Origin: Myxococcales bacterium | Lineage (GTDB): Bacteria; Myxococcota_A; Polyangia; Nannocystales; Nannocystaceae | Direction of reading: 5' to 3' | DNA length: 64,000 nt | Assembly (NCBI GenBank): GCA_020633295.1 | Contig: JACKDW010000005.1 | Span: 372,001-436,000 of the forward strand | Shown here: one piece after another, positions 39,111 to 51,789 of the stretch | How the letters are laid out: the number at the start of each line of letters is the position of its first letter | Numbering within the stretch: position 1 is the first letter of the stretch | Notes under the pieces: model-generated | Databases searched by the model: none | Seen by the model: only the letters and a program-made list of their open reading frames with translations | Told to the model about the DNA's origin: nothing | Made by a program: the position numbers and the translations under genes

Positions 39111-40429
39111 GGGGAGCGTGCGAGGCGAATGCCGGAGAATTGCCAGCGAGCGGGGGGATAGAAGAAATTGCGATACGTCGCCCGGATGTGGTCTCGCGGC
39201 GTCGCGCACGAGCCTCCGCGGAGGACGAACTGGTTGCACATAAACTTGCCGTTGTACTCCCCGAGCGCGCCGGGGAGCGGGCGATAATTCGGGTAGGCCG
39301 CGTACGCCGACGACGTCCACTCCCACACGTCGCCGAACAGCTGCGCGGGCTCCCCCGACGTCGACGCGGCCGCGGGCGCCGGGTGCAGGCGCCCGTGATC
39401 GGCGAACACGCCCGCGGACGTCGCCAGCGGCGAGCTCGCGCGCGCCATGATCTCCCACTCTTGCTCGCTCGCGAGGCGCGCCCCGGCCCAGCGCGCGTAC
39501 GCGTCGGCCTCGTAGTAGGAGACGTGACAGACCGGCTCGTCGTCCGCGCGCGCGCGCTCGCCGGCGAGCGTGAACACCCGCCCGTCCGCGCGCCAGTACA
39601 GCGGCGCGCGCCAGCCCTCCCGCGAGCTCGTCGCCCAGCCGTCGGAGAGCCACAGCTCGGGGCGCGCGTAGCCGTCGTCGTCGATGAACGCCTGATACTC
39701 GGCGTTGGTCACCAGCCGCGACGCGAGCGCGAAGGGCTCCAGGAACACGCGGTGGCGCGGCCCCTCGTTGTCGAAGTGAAAGCCCGCGCCCGCGAAGCCG
39801 AGCTCGTGCACGCCGCCCTCGTGCGCGATCCAGTCCAGCGGCGCCGCGACGCCGCGCGCGTCCTCCGGGCGCGCGCGGTACACCGGCGCGATCGGGTTGT
39901 GGCTCAGCAGGTGCTTGAGGTCCGTGACGATCAGCTCTTGGTGCTGCTGCTCGTGGTGGAGCCCGATCTCGACGCGCGCGAGCAGCTCGTCGCGCGCGAG
40001 GCCTCCCGACAGGCGCAGCTCGCCCCCCAGCAGCGCGAGCAGCTGCGCGTCGACGTGGCGCCGATAGGCCGCGATCGTCGCGAGCGGCGGCCGCGTCAGC
40101 AGCCCCCGCTGCGGCCGCGCGTGCATCGTGCCCACCGACACGTAGTACGAGTTAAACAGGTGCGCGAAGGCGGGGTGAAACGGCGCGTAGTCGGCCACGC
40201 CCGGGCCGAGCACGAAGGTCTCGAAGAACCAGGTCGTGTGCGCGCGGTGCCACTTCGTCGGGCTCGCGTCGGCCATCGACTGCGCGACCTGGTCCTCGGC
40301 GCTCAGCGGCGCGGCCAGGGCCTCTGTCGCCGCGCGCACGCGCTGGTAGGCCTCGGCGAGCGCGCTCGCGTCGCGCGACGACGCCGCTCGACGGTCACGG
40401 GAGATTCGCGAAGGACTAGGGGAGTCCAT
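39107..40429 (-). CDS. egtB: Ergothioneine-type sulfoxide synthase EgtB
   Basis: 440 aa. A DinB-like domain carries the iron ligands: KWHRAHTTWFFE (His64) and HHEQQHQE (His159, His163). The C-terminal FGE-sulfatase domain includes VTNAEYQAFIDDDGY, GDVWEWTSSAY and LRGGSCATP. EgtB joins hercynine to gamma-glutamylcysteine or cysteine with oxygen; the thiol donor cannot be told from motifs alone. Translationally coupled to egtD. No egtA, egtC or egtE is adjacent. Confidence 0.95.
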   Translation of the reverse strand: MDSPSPSRISRDRRAASSRDASALAEAYQRVRAATEALAAPLSAEDQVAQSMADASPTKWHRAHTTWFFETFVLGPGVADYAPFHPAFAHLFNSYYVSVGTMHARPQRGLLTRPPLATIAAYRRHVDAQLLALLGGELRLSGGLARDELLARVEIGLHHEQQHQELIVTDLKHLLSHNPIAPVYRARPEDARGVAAPLDWIAHEGGVHELGFAGAGFHFDNEGPRHRVFLEPFALASRLVTNAEYQAFIDDDGYARPELWLSDGWATSSREGWRAPLYWRADGRVFTLAGERARADDEPVCHVSYYEADAYARWAGARLASEQEWEIMARASSPLATSAGVFADHGRLHPAPAAASTSGEPAQLFGDVWEWTSSAYAAYPNYRPLPGALGEYNGKFMCNQFVLRGGSCATPRDHIRATYRNFFYPPARWQFSGIRLARSP

Positions 40430-40706
40430 GGGACAGCGTGACGGACGATGGAGAGCGGGCCGCTGTCACGGCGCCAGCGGAGTGCGGCGACCTTGGCAGC
40501 GTGACCCAGCGATGTCAACCAACACCCCGGGCGAACGCCCGCGGTGTCGCACAACGTCGCGCCCGAACGTCCTGCGGAGCGCTCGAGGACGGTGGCGAAC
40601 ACGGGTCAAGTGAGACGACCGCGTGGACATTCGCCACGGACCGCGCCGCGCGTGACACGGCGCGCGCCCGAGCTGACGCGAGGTCATTCTGCGTGAGCTC
40701 ACGGCG

Positions 40707-41951
40707 CTACGACGCCCTGGCGATCGTCCGCTCGAGGAACCGCGCGAGCGCACGCGCCTGCGCGCGGCGATCGTGGTGCGCGAGCACAAAAGCGCGTCCG
40801 CGTTCGCCGAGTTCACGCCGACGCGCCGGCGGCAGCGCGCGGAATTGTTGCAGCGTTGACACCAGCGCGTCGACGTCCCCGGGCGTGAACGCCAGCCCGG
40901 CGCCAGCGCGCTCGAGCAGCGCGCTCGCCTCTCCGCGCACGCCGAGCACGATCGGGCAGCGCATCGCCATCGCCTCGAACATCTTCGACGGCAGCACGCC
41001 CGCGAAGGTCGGGCTGTCGCGCAGGATCACCGCGCTCAGGTCCGCCGCCGCGAGCAACGCGGGGACCTCCTCGCGCGCCACCGGAGGAAGAAGGTGTACG
41101 CGGTCCGACACGTCGAGCGCCGCGATCTCCCGCGCGACCGCGTCACGCTGCGCGCCGTCGCCCACGATCACCACGTGGGCGTCGAGTCGCCCGCGCGACG
41201 CCGCGATCGCGCGCGCGAGCAAGCCGACGTCGTGGGCCATGCCGATGGTCCCGCAGAACAGCACCAGCAGCGCGTCCGGCACGATCCCGAGGCGCTCGCG
41301 CAGCGGCGCCGGGGTCTGCGTCGGGTCGAACAGGCGCGCGTCGATGCCGTTCTTGATCACGTCCACGCGCGCGCGCGGGACCCCGTGCGCCTCGAAGTGC
41401 TCGACGAAGCTCTCGGTCACCGAGACGATCCCTGCGGCCGAGTGATACAGCCCGCGCTCGACTCGCTCGAGCCCCCGCACGATCGGGTGCGACCGCGGCA
41501 GCGCGCCGACGCTGACGATCGACTCGGGCCACAGGTCGCGCACCTCGAGCACGAACGGCCGCCGGCGCGCGCGCGCGAGCGCCAGGCCGGCGACCCCGGT
41601 CAGCAGCTGCGGCGAGGTCGCGAACACGCAGTCGACCTCGGGCACGCGCGTCAGCCCGAACACGACCTGAGAGACAGGTAACAGCATGAACCCGAGCGAG
41701 CGCAGCGCGACGCCGCGGTTGGCCGCCGGGAAGGTCGGCAGGCGGTGAACCGTGATCCCGTCGATGAGCTCGCGGCGCACGCTCGCCGCCCGATAGCCCG
41801 GGAAGATCACCCCGCGCGGGTGGTTGGGCTGCCCCGTGATCACGTGCACGCTGTGCCCGTCGTCGACGAGCGCGCGGGAGAGCTCGTGCACGCGGGCGGC
41901 GGGCGCGTTGGTCTCGGGCGGGAAGTAGTGGCTCAGGTACGCGAGGCGCAC
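40707..41951 (-). CDS. Family 4 glycosyltransferase (WcaI-like)
   Basis: 414 aa from GTG 41951, giving VRLAYLSHYFPPETNAPAAR, the usual GT4 start; a longer frame adds non-homologous sequence. The donor-binding half has LFCGTIGMAHDVGLL, VHLLPPVAREEVP and GVLPSKMFEAMAMRCPIV (E-x7-E-like block). It probably transfers a sugar from a nucleotide donor during surface polysaccharide synthesis. It stands alone, away from the wec-like cluster at 55-59 kb. Confidence 0.9.
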   Translation of the reverse strand: MRLAYLSHYFPPETNAPAARVHELSRALVDDGHSVHVITGQPNHPRGVIFPGYRAASVRRELIDGITVHRLPTFPAANRGVALRSLGFMLLPVSQVVFGLTRVPEVDCVFATSPQLLTGVAGLALARARRRPFVLEVRDLWPESIVSVGALPRSHPIVRGLERVERGLYHSAAGIVSVTESFVEHFEAHGVPRARVDVIKNGIDARLFDPTQTPAPLRERLGIVPDALLVLFCGTIGMAHDVGLLARAIAASRGRLDAHVVIVGDGAQRDAVAREIAALDVSDRVHLLPPVAREEVPALLAAADLSAVILRDSPTFAGVLPSKMFEAMAMRCPIVLGVRGEASALLERAGAGLAFTPGDVDALVSTLQQFRALPPARRRELGERGRAFVLAHHDRRAQARALARFLERTIARAS

Positions 41952-42117
41952 TGCGCCCAGGGTAGCAGCCCCCCGCCGCGCCTGCGGGCGCGCGTCGCCG
42001 CTCGCCAGGCGCGCGTGCTGACGTCCCCACGAGCTGGTTGAAAAGACACCTTTGCCCCGGGGCGATGGGATGAAGTGATTGTTGTATACGCAGGCTTCGT
42101 CGCCGATGATACGCGGC

Positions 42118-43791
42118 ATGCGACAGCTCCTCCGCGTTCACGTGATCGCCTGCGCGCCGCTCTTGCTCGCGTGCGGGGACTCCTCCGCCGGCGACGCGGC
42201 CAGCAACGTGACGACCGCGGGCAGCAGCGCCGCCGCGAGCACCGGCGGGGACGACTCGAGCGGCGACACCAGCGGGGCGACGACCGCCGGCACGACCGCG
42301 GGCCCCGGCTCGTCGTCCGGCGAGCCTGACCCCAAGTTCGACGTCGGCTCCAAGGACGCGGGCGGGGTCGGCAGCGCCTGCGAGCAGGCCGAGGCCGAGC
42401 AGTCGAACCAGGGCTGCGAGTTCTGGGCGGTCGACCTCCCCAACGCCTGGAAGATCGGCCTGCAGCCTGGCGCCGCGGACCAGCAGTTCGCCGTCGTCGC
42501 GACCAACACCGCCGACACCACCGCGAGCGTCTCGATCTACGCCGGCGCCGAGGACACCCCGCTCGAGACCGCGACGATCCCCGGCGGCGGCCTGTGGGTG
42601 TTCAGCTTCGACAACGCGCTGGGCACCAAGGCGCAGGAGAACTCCTACGGCACCGCCTACCGCGTCGAGAGCGACTTCCCGATCACCGTCTACCAGTTCA
42701 ACCCGCTCGACAACACCACCGAGGTCTACTCCAACGACGCCTCGCTGCTGTTCCCGGCGCACGTCCTCGACCAGGACTACACCGCGATCACCGGCGACGC
42801 GATCTCGATCGTGGGCAAGAACGGCGGCGCCTTCGTCACGGTCGTCGGCGTCGAGGACGACACCGTCGTCGAGTTCTTCCCGCCCGCCGGGATCCCGCTG
42901 TACCCCGGCGTGCTGACGCTGACCGTCGACCGCGGCCAGACCTACACGCTGATGTCGAACGCGGTGCTCTCGCCGCTGCAGAACGAGCCGGGGCAGGGCA
43001 ACCTCTCGGGCACGCGCGTGCAGGCCGACAAGCCCGTCGCGGTGTTCTCCGGCAACGTCTGCTCGTTCGAGCCGAGCCCGTGGATCGACTGCTGCTGCGA
43101 CCACATGGAGCACCAGATGCTGCCGCTGACCGCCTGGGGCCGCAGCTACGTCGTCGTGGCCGCGCCGCCCAACCTCGGCGACGACGAGGACAAGGTGCGC
43201 GTGCGCCTGACCGGCTCGTTCGACGACACCGCGCTCAGCTACGCGCCGGCCGCCCCGGCCGGCGCGCCCGCGACCATCGACGCCTACGAGACCGTCGTGT
43301 TCGAGGCCAGCTCGCCCTTCATCGTCTCGGCCGAGCAGCCCTTCGCGATCACGCAGTTCATCCTGTCCAACGAGTACATCACCGTCGACCCCACCCCGAA
43401 CGACGACGCCGACAACGGCTGGTGGCCCGGCGACCCGGCGATGATCCTGGTCCCGCCGATCGATCAGTACCGCGGGCGCTACGTGTTCTTCGTGCCCAAG
43501 GAGTACGCGGTCAACTACGTGACGATCGTCCGCCGCGCGGGCGCGACGGTCCGCCTCGACGCCGCCGACGTCTCGGGCGATCCGGGCTGGCAGGACGTCG
43601 CCACGGTCGACGGCGTGACCTGGCAGCGCGCCCACTTCCCGCTCGAGTTCGGCGCCCACAGCGTCGAGGCCGAGGACGACGAGACCGTCGGCATCACGGT
43701 CGTCGGCCTCGACTCGGCCGTGAGCTTCGGCTACGCGGGCGGCAGCGGCGTCGAGTTCATCGACGTCCCGCCGCTGCCGCCGGCGGGCTGA
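42118..43791 (+). CDS. Surface lipoprotein with IgGFc-binding-like domain
   Basis: 557 aa from ATG 42118 (ATG 42106 possible). Lipobox ACAPLLLAC, then a Ser/Thr/Gly linker to about residue 75. The rest is one IgGFc-binding-like domain: FWAVDLPNAW, YQFNPLDNTTEVYSNDASLL, CCCDHMEHQMLPLTAWG. It is a shorter paralogue of the gene at 23632, without the Gly-Asp tract or Cys-rich module. Probably displayed on the outer surface. Confidence 0.88.
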   Translation: MRQLLRVHVIACAPLLLACGDSSAGDAASNVTTAGSSAAASTGGDDSSGDTSGATTAGTTAGPGSSSGEPDPKFDVGSKDAGGVGSACEQAEAEQSNQGCEFWAVDLPNAWKIGLQPGAADQQFAVVATNTADTTASVSIYAGAEDTPLETATIPGGGLWVFSFDNALGTKAQENSYGTAYRVESDFPITVYQFNPLDNTTEVYSNDASLLFPAHVLDQDYTAITGDAISIVGKNGGAFVTVVGVEDDTVVEFFPPAGIPLYPGVLTLTVDRGQTYTLMSNAVLSPLQNEPGQGNLSGTRVQADKPVAVFSGNVCSFEPSPWIDCCCDHMEHQMLPLTAWGRSYVVVAAPPNLGDDEDKVRVRLTGSFDDTALSYAPAAPAGAPATIDAYETVVFEASSPFIVSAEQPFAITQFILSNEYITVDPTPNDDADNGWWPGDPAMILVPPIDQYRGRYVFFVPKEYAVNYVTIVRRAGATVRLDAADVSGDPGWQDVATVDGVTWQRAHFPLEFGAHSVEAEDDETVGITVVGLDSAVSFGYAGGSGVEFIDVPPLPPAG

Positions 43792-43793
43792 TC

Positions 43794-43807
43794 GCGCGGC
43801 GCCGCGC
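43794..43807. terminator. GC palindrome between convergent genes
   Basis: GCGCGGCGCCGCGC is a perfect 14-bp palindrome overlapping the stop codon of the minus-strand gene. A possible shared termination hairpin, with no T-run. Confidence 0.35.
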
Positions 43808-45525
43808 TACGGCGCGCGCAGGACCGTGATCGTCGAGTGGTTCGAGACGTTGGCCGAGGGCGCCAGCGTGACGATCGAGTCGTCGGCCGGGTTGAAGCGC
43901 TGGAACACGGTGCCGTTGTTGTTGTAGCCGTGGATGTAGACGTAGCCGGTCGTGAAGTCCGTGTCGGACGCCGTGTGATCCGAGATCGGCTGCGCGCCCG
44001 TGTCGGTCTTGGTCCCGTTCTGGGCGTCGAGCCGCTGGACCGTGCCGGTGAAGGTGCGCGCGTAGAAGTTGCCGTCGTAGTAGGAGCCCGTGCGGCTGTT
44101 CTCGCCGACGTTGGTCGCGTCGGTGATCGTCCGGACCACCGTGTCAGTGGTCGTGTCGATGACCTGAAAGCCCATCTGGAACCATGTGCGGATGTACAGC
44201 TCGTCGTTCTCCTTGTCCCAGGTGCCGGCGCTCGAGCCCGCGACGCCGAGCGCGAAGTTCGACCAGGCGTTGTTGCGATACACGTACATCGCGGTCGTCC
44301 CGTCCTTGAGGTAGTAGAAGCCGTCCGGGAACCACTGGAAGTAGCCGATCGGGCTCGACGTCATCCCGCCCGGCCCCGCCATCACGTTCGCCCACTGCTC
44401 GCTCTGGGGGTCATAGCTGTAGACGACGTTGTTGCTGCCCATGAGGTACACGAGCGTCCCGTCGTTGGTGATCTGCGTGCGCGTCACGCTCGGCGGGTTC
44501 GGCTTCGTCGCCCAGGTGTCGCTGTTGATGTCGTACTCGTAGAAGCCGGTGGCGCCGTTGGAGCTGGTCAGGTAGATCTGGCGCTCCTCGTACTGGCAGG
44601 TGTCCGAGCAGCCGTCGTCGGCCATCTGGTTGTTGTCGTCGCACTGCTCGACGCCCGCCTGCACGAAGCCGTCGCCGCAGCTCGCCGGGACGCAGCCGTC
44701 GACGCACTCGTCGGTGTTGTCGGCGTTGCCGTCATCGCACTGCTCGACGCCGTCCTGCAGGAAGCCGTCGCCGCAGCTCGCGGCCGCGCAGCTGTCGAGG
44801 CAGTCGTCGGCGTTGTCCGCGTTCCCGTCGTCGCACTCCTCCACGCCCGCCTGCACGAACATGTCGCCGCAGGTGGCCGCGACGCAGGTGTCGAGGCAGT
44901 CGTCGCTGTTGTCCGCGTTCCCGTCGTCGCACTCCTCGTCGCCCTGGAGCTCGCCGTCGCCGCAGGTGTCGAGCGCGCACGCGTTGGTGCAGCCATCGTC
45001 GTCGACGTCGTTGCCGTCGTCGCAGGCCTCGCCCGGGCCCACGAAGCCGTCGCCGCACTGCTGCAGGGTGCAGTCGGACTTGCACGCGGCCGTGTCGGCG
45101 TTGCCCGGGCCGTCGTCGCACTCCTCGTTCGCGTCCACGACCCCGTCGCCGCACTCGGGCGCCGGCGGGGGTTGGCACACGCCGTCCTCGCACACCAGCC
45201 CGCCGTCGCAGACGTCGCCGTCACACGCGCAGCCCTCCGCGCCCGGGGGGCACACGGGCCCGGTCGTCTCGCTCGTCGTGGTCTCGCCCTCGGTCGTCGT
45301 GCCGCCCGTCATGCCGTCGGTCTCGGTCCCGCTCGGGTCCGTGTCCGTCGCCGGCCCGGCCGAGGTCGGCGAGCTCGTCATCGCCTCCGTGGTGCTCGTG
45401 GGCTCGCCCGTGGTGCCCTCGGTGTCCGACGTCGCCGTCCCCGTGCCGTCGTCACCGCAGCCGACCGCCAGCGCCGCGAGCAGCAGCGGGGTGAGCGCGA
45501 GGTCGTGTCGAAGTGAAATTTTCAT
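43807..45525 (-). CDS. Lipoprotein with DUF4215-type repeats and beta-propeller-like C-terminus
   Basis: 572 aa. Lipobox LLLAALAVGC, a Thr/Ser/Asp linker, then CDGDVCDGGLVCEDGVCQ and six DUF4215-type repeats (about 125-325). The C-terminal 240 residues contain Kelch/propeller-like strands (RQIYLTSSNGATGFYEYD, LVYLMGSNNVVYSYDPQSEQW, GYVYIHGYNNNGTVFQRFN). Same modular plan as the 36145 gene but with a different terminal domain. An inverted repeat sits directly upstream of its ATG. Confidence 0.87.
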   Translation of the reverse strand: MKISLRHDLALTPLLLAALAVGCGDDGTGTATSDTEGTTGEPTSTTEAMTSSPTSAGPATDTDPSGTETDGMTGGTTTEGETTTSETTGPVCPPGAEGCACDGDVCDGGLVCEDGVCQPPPAPECGDGVVDANEECDDGPGNADTAACKSDCTLQQCGDGFVGPGEACDDGNDVDDDGCTNACALDTCGDGELQGDEECDDGNADNSDDCLDTCVAATCGDMFVQAGVEECDDGNADNADDCLDSCAAASCGDGFLQDGVEQCDDGNADNTDECVDGCVPASCGDGFVQAGVEQCDDNNQMADDGCSDTCQYEERQIYLTSSNGATGFYEYDINSDTWATKPNPPSVTRTQITNDGTLVYLMGSNNVVYSYDPQSEQWANVMAGPGGMTSSPIGYFQWFPDGFYYLKDGTTAMYVYRNNAWSNFALGVAGSSAGTWDKENDELYIRTWFQMGFQVIDTTTDTVVRTITDATNVGENSRTGSYYDGNFYARTFTGTVQRLDAQNGTKTDTGAQPISDHTASDTDFTTGYVYIHGYNNNGTVFQRFNPADDSIVTLAPSANVSNHSTITVLRAP

Positions 45526-45528
45526 GCC

Positions 45529-45542
45529 TGTTCTTTAGGACA
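45529..45542. promoter_or_regulatory. TGTTCTTTAGGACA inverted repeat at the ribosome-binding region
   Basis: Four bases upstream of the lipoprotein ATG (45525, minus strand). It matches TGTC-N6-GACA with one change. In RNA it could occlude the ribosome-binding site. Confidence 0.4.
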
Positions 45543-45733
45543 TATATCGATCCCTGTGGAACAATTCGTCGCGCGCGCGCGGACCTGTACTCGCCCGCGC
45601 CAGCCCGCCGGCCCGCGGCGAGCGCTCACGCGCGAAGGCCGAGCGGCCCGCCTCGCGCTCCCGGGAGCGTCGCGACGACCGACCGACGCGAGCGGCGCGG
45701 ACGCCGGGCCGCCGTGGTACTACAACGATCGCT

Positions 45734-47764
45734 ATGCCCCGCGCGCGAGCAGAACCCGCGAACAACGCGGCGGCGCGCACGCTCGCCGCGCTCCGCCCCG
45801 GATTGGCCGCGCTCACCAACGACGGGGGCGACGAGACCCGGGCGCGCGCCCAGGCCGTGACCGCGCTGTGCGTGGCCACGCTGCGCGCGCGCGCGGGCCT
45901 CGAGCGAGATGTCTCGGAGGACATCGTGTACGCGCTCTCCCCACGGGGGGCGGCGCGCGTCACGACGCTCGATCCGCCCGCGCGTCAACAGCTGCTCGAG
46001 CCGCTGCTGCGCGGCCCGACGGCCGAGACCCTGCGAGGCGCGCCGCTCGAGGCGCTCGGCCGCGCCTGCGAGCGCTGGCGTGCGCGCGACGCCGGCGTCG
46101 TCTACACCCCGCCCTGGCTCGCGCGCGAGCTCGTCGAGCTGACCGCCGGCGCGCTCGCGGCCGACGACGACGGACCGCCGCGGATCCTCGATCCGGCCTG
46201 CGGCGCCGGGCACTGCCTCGTCGCCAGCGCGCGCTGGCTCGCGCGACGCTACCCGGCGCGACCGACCGACGAGCTGCTGACGCGCGCGCTGTTCGGCGTC
46301 GATCACGACCCTGTCGGCGTCCTCGTCGCCCGCGTGTCGCTGCTGCTGTGGGCGCTCGCGCGGCGCCCCGCCGTGGACTCGAGCGCACGCGCCCGCCTCG
46401 TCGCGGCCGCGCGGGACGCCGTCCACCACCTGGACGCGCTGCGGGGACCCCCGCCCGGCAGACCCGCGCGCCGTGGCGAGGTCGAGCTCGCGCGCGCCCT
46501 GCTCGCCGCCGACGCGCGTCAGGGCTTCGACGTGGTGCTCGGCAACCCGCCCTACATCGACGCCGAGCGCATGGCGGCCGACCACGCGCTGCGGCGCCTG
46601 CGTCGCTACTGCGGTCGACGCTACGAGGCGGCGCGCGGCAACTGGGATCTGTTCTGCGTGTTCATTGAGCGCGCGCTCGAGCTCCTGAGACCCGGCGGCG
46701 CGCACGGCTTCATCGTCCCCAACAAGCTGCTCTCGGCCGAGTACGCCGCGGCCGCGCGCCGCCTGCTGCTCACGCGCGCCCGGCTCCTGCGCGTGCGCGA
46801 GCTCGCGGGCGCGCCCGCGTTCGCCGGCGCGGCCGTGTACCCGATCCTCTACGTGGCGCGATCGACATGCCCGAAAGACCCTGTCGAAGATGACGGCGAG
46901 CTCGCGCTCGAGCGCGCCCTGGACGGGCGCGTGACGAGCTCGCGTCGGGTCGCGCGCGCGCCTCGCTTCCCCGCGGACGGCGGCCCCTGGATCACGGCGC
47001 TCGACGACGACGCGCTCGCGCTGCGGGCCGCGCTCGAGCGCTTCCCGCCGCTCGGCGAGCACGCGCTCGTCTGCGGCGGCGCGACGGTGGCCGAGGCCTA
47101 CTCGCTCGCGCCGCTGCTCGCGGACGCGGCTGACGAGCGCGAGCGCGAGCTCGTGGGCGCGCTGCGGGTGATCAACAGCGGGCTGATCGACCCCTATCAC
47201 GCGCGCTGGGGCGCGAAGTCCATGCGCTACCTCGGGCGCTCGCTGCGGGCGCCCGTGGTCCCCGCGCGCGCGCTCGCGCTGCTGCCCGCGCGACGCCTGC
47301 GGCAGGCCCGTCGCCCCAAGCTCATCGTCGCCGGGATGACGCGCCGCCTCGAGGTCGTCGCCGATCCGCGCGCGGAGTACCTCGCCGCGAAGTCGACGAC
47401 GATCGTCCTCCCCGACGACGCCGCGCTCGAGCGCGGCGCGCTCGAGTACCTCGAGGCCGTGCTCAACAGCGACTGGATGACGCGGGCCTACCGCGCTCGC
47501 TTCGCCGGGCTCACGCTCTCGGGCGGGTATCTGCGCGTCGGCCCGCCGCAGCTGCGCGCGCTGCCGGTGCGCCCGCTCAGTGATATCGGCCCGAGCGAGC
47601 GCGCGCTCCTCGACGCGCTCCTCGACGATGTCCGCCAGACCCGCGCGCTCGCCCGATCGCTCGACACGGACAACGCGGTCGACACGACGTCGATCCACGA
47701 GGCGCTGCGAGCCCGCCGCGACGCGCTCGAGCGCGCGACCCGAACGCTGCACGGCCTCCCGTGA
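45734..47764 (+). CDS. Eco57I-like adenine-specific DNA methyltransferase, solitary
   Basis: 676 aa. The N-terminal 100 residues are helical without a visible PD-ExK nuclease site. The methyltransferase core has VYTPPWLARELVEL, motif I LDPACGAGHCLVAS, LFGVDHDPVGV and motif IV VLGNPPYID, typical of N6-adenine enzymes. The C-terminal 250 residues resemble a TaqI/Eco57I-type target-recognition region (GALEYLEAVLNSDWMTRAY). No restriction gene is adjacent, so it may be an orphan modification enzyme. It ends 8 bp from the convergent protease fusion gene. Confidence 0.87.
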   Translation: MPRARAEPANNAAARTLAALRPGLAALTNDGGDETRARAQAVTALCVATLRARAGLERDVSEDIVYALSPRGAARVTTLDPPARQQLLEPLLRGPTAETLRGAPLEALGRACERWRARDAGVVYTPPWLARELVELTAGALAADDDGPPRILDPACGAGHCLVASARWLARRYPARPTDELLTRALFGVDHDPVGVLVARVSLLLWALARRPAVDSSARARLVAAARDAVHHLDALRGPPPGRPARRGEVELARALLAADARQGFDVVLGNPPYIDAERMAADHALRRLRRYCGRRYEAARGNWDLFCVFIERALELLRPGGAHGFIVPNKLLSAEYAAAARRLLLTRARLLRVRELAGAPAFAGAAVYPILYVARSTCPKDPVEDDGELALERALDGRVTSSRRVARAPRFPADGGPWITALDDDALALRAALERFPPLGEHALVCGGATVAEAYSLAPLLADAADERERELVGALRVINSGLIDPYHARWGAKSMRYLGRSLRAPVVPARALALLPARRLRQARRPKLIVAGMTRRLEVVADPRAEYLAAKSTTIVLPDDAALERGALEYLEAVLNSDWMTRAYRARFAGLTLSGGYLRVGPPQLRALPVRPLSDIGPSERALLDALLDDVRQTRALARSLDTDNAVDTTSIHEALRARRDALERATRTLHGLP

Positions 47765-47772
47765 CCGGGCGG

Positions 47773-50646
<2,874 letters not shown>

Positions 50647-50753
50647 GGCGAGGCGCCCCGAGTATCAATCGAATCGCTGGCCGCGCGTCACGAAAGTTGT
50701 ACGCGCGCGCGGACGTCCGCGGCGTGCCGCGCGCCTCTCACCTGGCCGAAGCC

Positions 50754-51122
50754 TCAGGCGCGCGCGGAGCCGGGCCGCAGCCGCAGCTGACGCTCGCGCA
50801 TCCACAAGAACAGCGGGCACGCGAACGCCATGGCGACGTTGATCGCGAGCAGCAGGTAGAGCCACGCGTATCGCATGCCGAGACGCCGCGCCTCGACCAC
50901 GATGAAGATCGAGACCGCGAGGGTGACGAGCAGCAGGTCGACGCTGAGCGAGGCCGCCGCCGGGTTCGCGAACGCCGCCGCGACGAAGCCCTCGACGGTG
51001 AAACCGCCGGCCTGCTGCATGTACTCGAGGTTGTACCGCCAGGTCAGCGCGACGCCGGGCAGCGTCAGCGCGGCGAAGACGTACTCGAGCGGCCGGGCGG
51101 GCGGGGACGACGAGGAGCTCAC
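50754..51122 (-). CDS. Small DUF2834-like membrane protein
   Basis: 122 aa, GTG start. Three membrane helices (LEYVFAALTLPGVALTW, LSVDLLLVTLAVSIFIVVEA, YAWLYLLLAINVAMAFACPL) and the intervening FVAAAFANPAAASL fit the DUF2834 family. Function unknown. It stands alone on the minus strand. Confidence 0.8.
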   Translation of the reverse strand: MSSSSSPPARPLEYVFAALTLPGVALTWRYNLEYMQQAGGFTVEGFVAAAFANPAAASLSVDLLLVTLAVSIFIVVEARRLGMRYAWLYLLLAINVAMAFACPLFLWMRERQLRLRPGSARA

Positions 51123-51291
51123 CGCGCGATCTCACACCTCGCGCGCGCTGGTGTCCAGCGCGAGCGCGTCCTGGTCGCGCAGCCAGTCGGCGTGCGCAGC
51201 GGGTCGCGGAACGCGACGACGACGGCGACCTTGCGGGCCGCGCTCGTCATCGTCACGCCGCGGCAGGGCGCGCGCTGCTACAGTGACGCGC

Positions 51292-51675
51292 ATGCGACCG
51301 CGCCGTCTCTCCCGCAGCCTCGCCGCGCTCAGCCTCGCCGCGCTCAGCCTCGCCGCGCTCGGCCTCGTCGCCCAGGGCGCGTGCGCGCCGGAGACCGAGG
51401 ACACCGGCCTCTCGCTGTCCGAGGACGGCGCGTCGATCGCGATCGACGAGCGCTGGAAGGCGTGCGAGGCCGACAGCGACTGCGCGCGCGTCTCGACGTC
51501 CTGTGACGACTGCTGCGGCCAGGACGCCGTGGCCGTCACGCGCGAGGCTGAGTACGTCGACGCGGCCGCCGAGCTCTGCGCGAGCTACGAGGGCGGCGTG
51601 TGCGACTGCGCGCCGCTGCCGAGCGACGTGGCCTGCGTCGACAGCCTCTGCGCGCTCGTCCCGACCGAGGGATGA
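51292..51675 (+). CDS. Small secreted Cys-rich protein
   Basis: 127 aa. The signal peptide core is built from three exact copies of SLAAL. The mature part has about ten Cys residues (CEADSDCARVSTSCDDCCGQ, CASYEGGVCDCAPLPSDVAC). Spacing suggests disulphide bonds. The site GLVAQGAC is a poor lipobox, so secretion by signal peptidase I is as likely. No family recognised beyond similar myxobacterial small exported proteins. Confidence 0.75.
   Translation: MRPRRLSRSLAALSLAALSLAALGLVAQGACAPETEDTGLSLSEDGASIAIDERWKACEADSDCARVSTSCDDCCGQDAVAVTREAEYVDAAAELCASYEGGVCDCAPLPSDVACVDSLCALVPTEG
51316..51360 (+). repeat. 15-bp tandem repeat coding the signal-peptide core
   Basis: Three perfect copies of AGCCTCGCCGCGCTC followed by a degenerate fourth. 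Copy number directly sets the length of the hydrophobic core. Confidence 0.9.
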
Positions 51676-51789
51676 CCCGAAGGACATCTTCGAATCTCAG
51701 CGCACGCCCGCAGCGAAGGCCCGCGGGTCGCCCCGCGCCGTAGTCTTCGACGCGGGCGCGGCGATGGAACCGCGGTCACGCCCGGGCGG

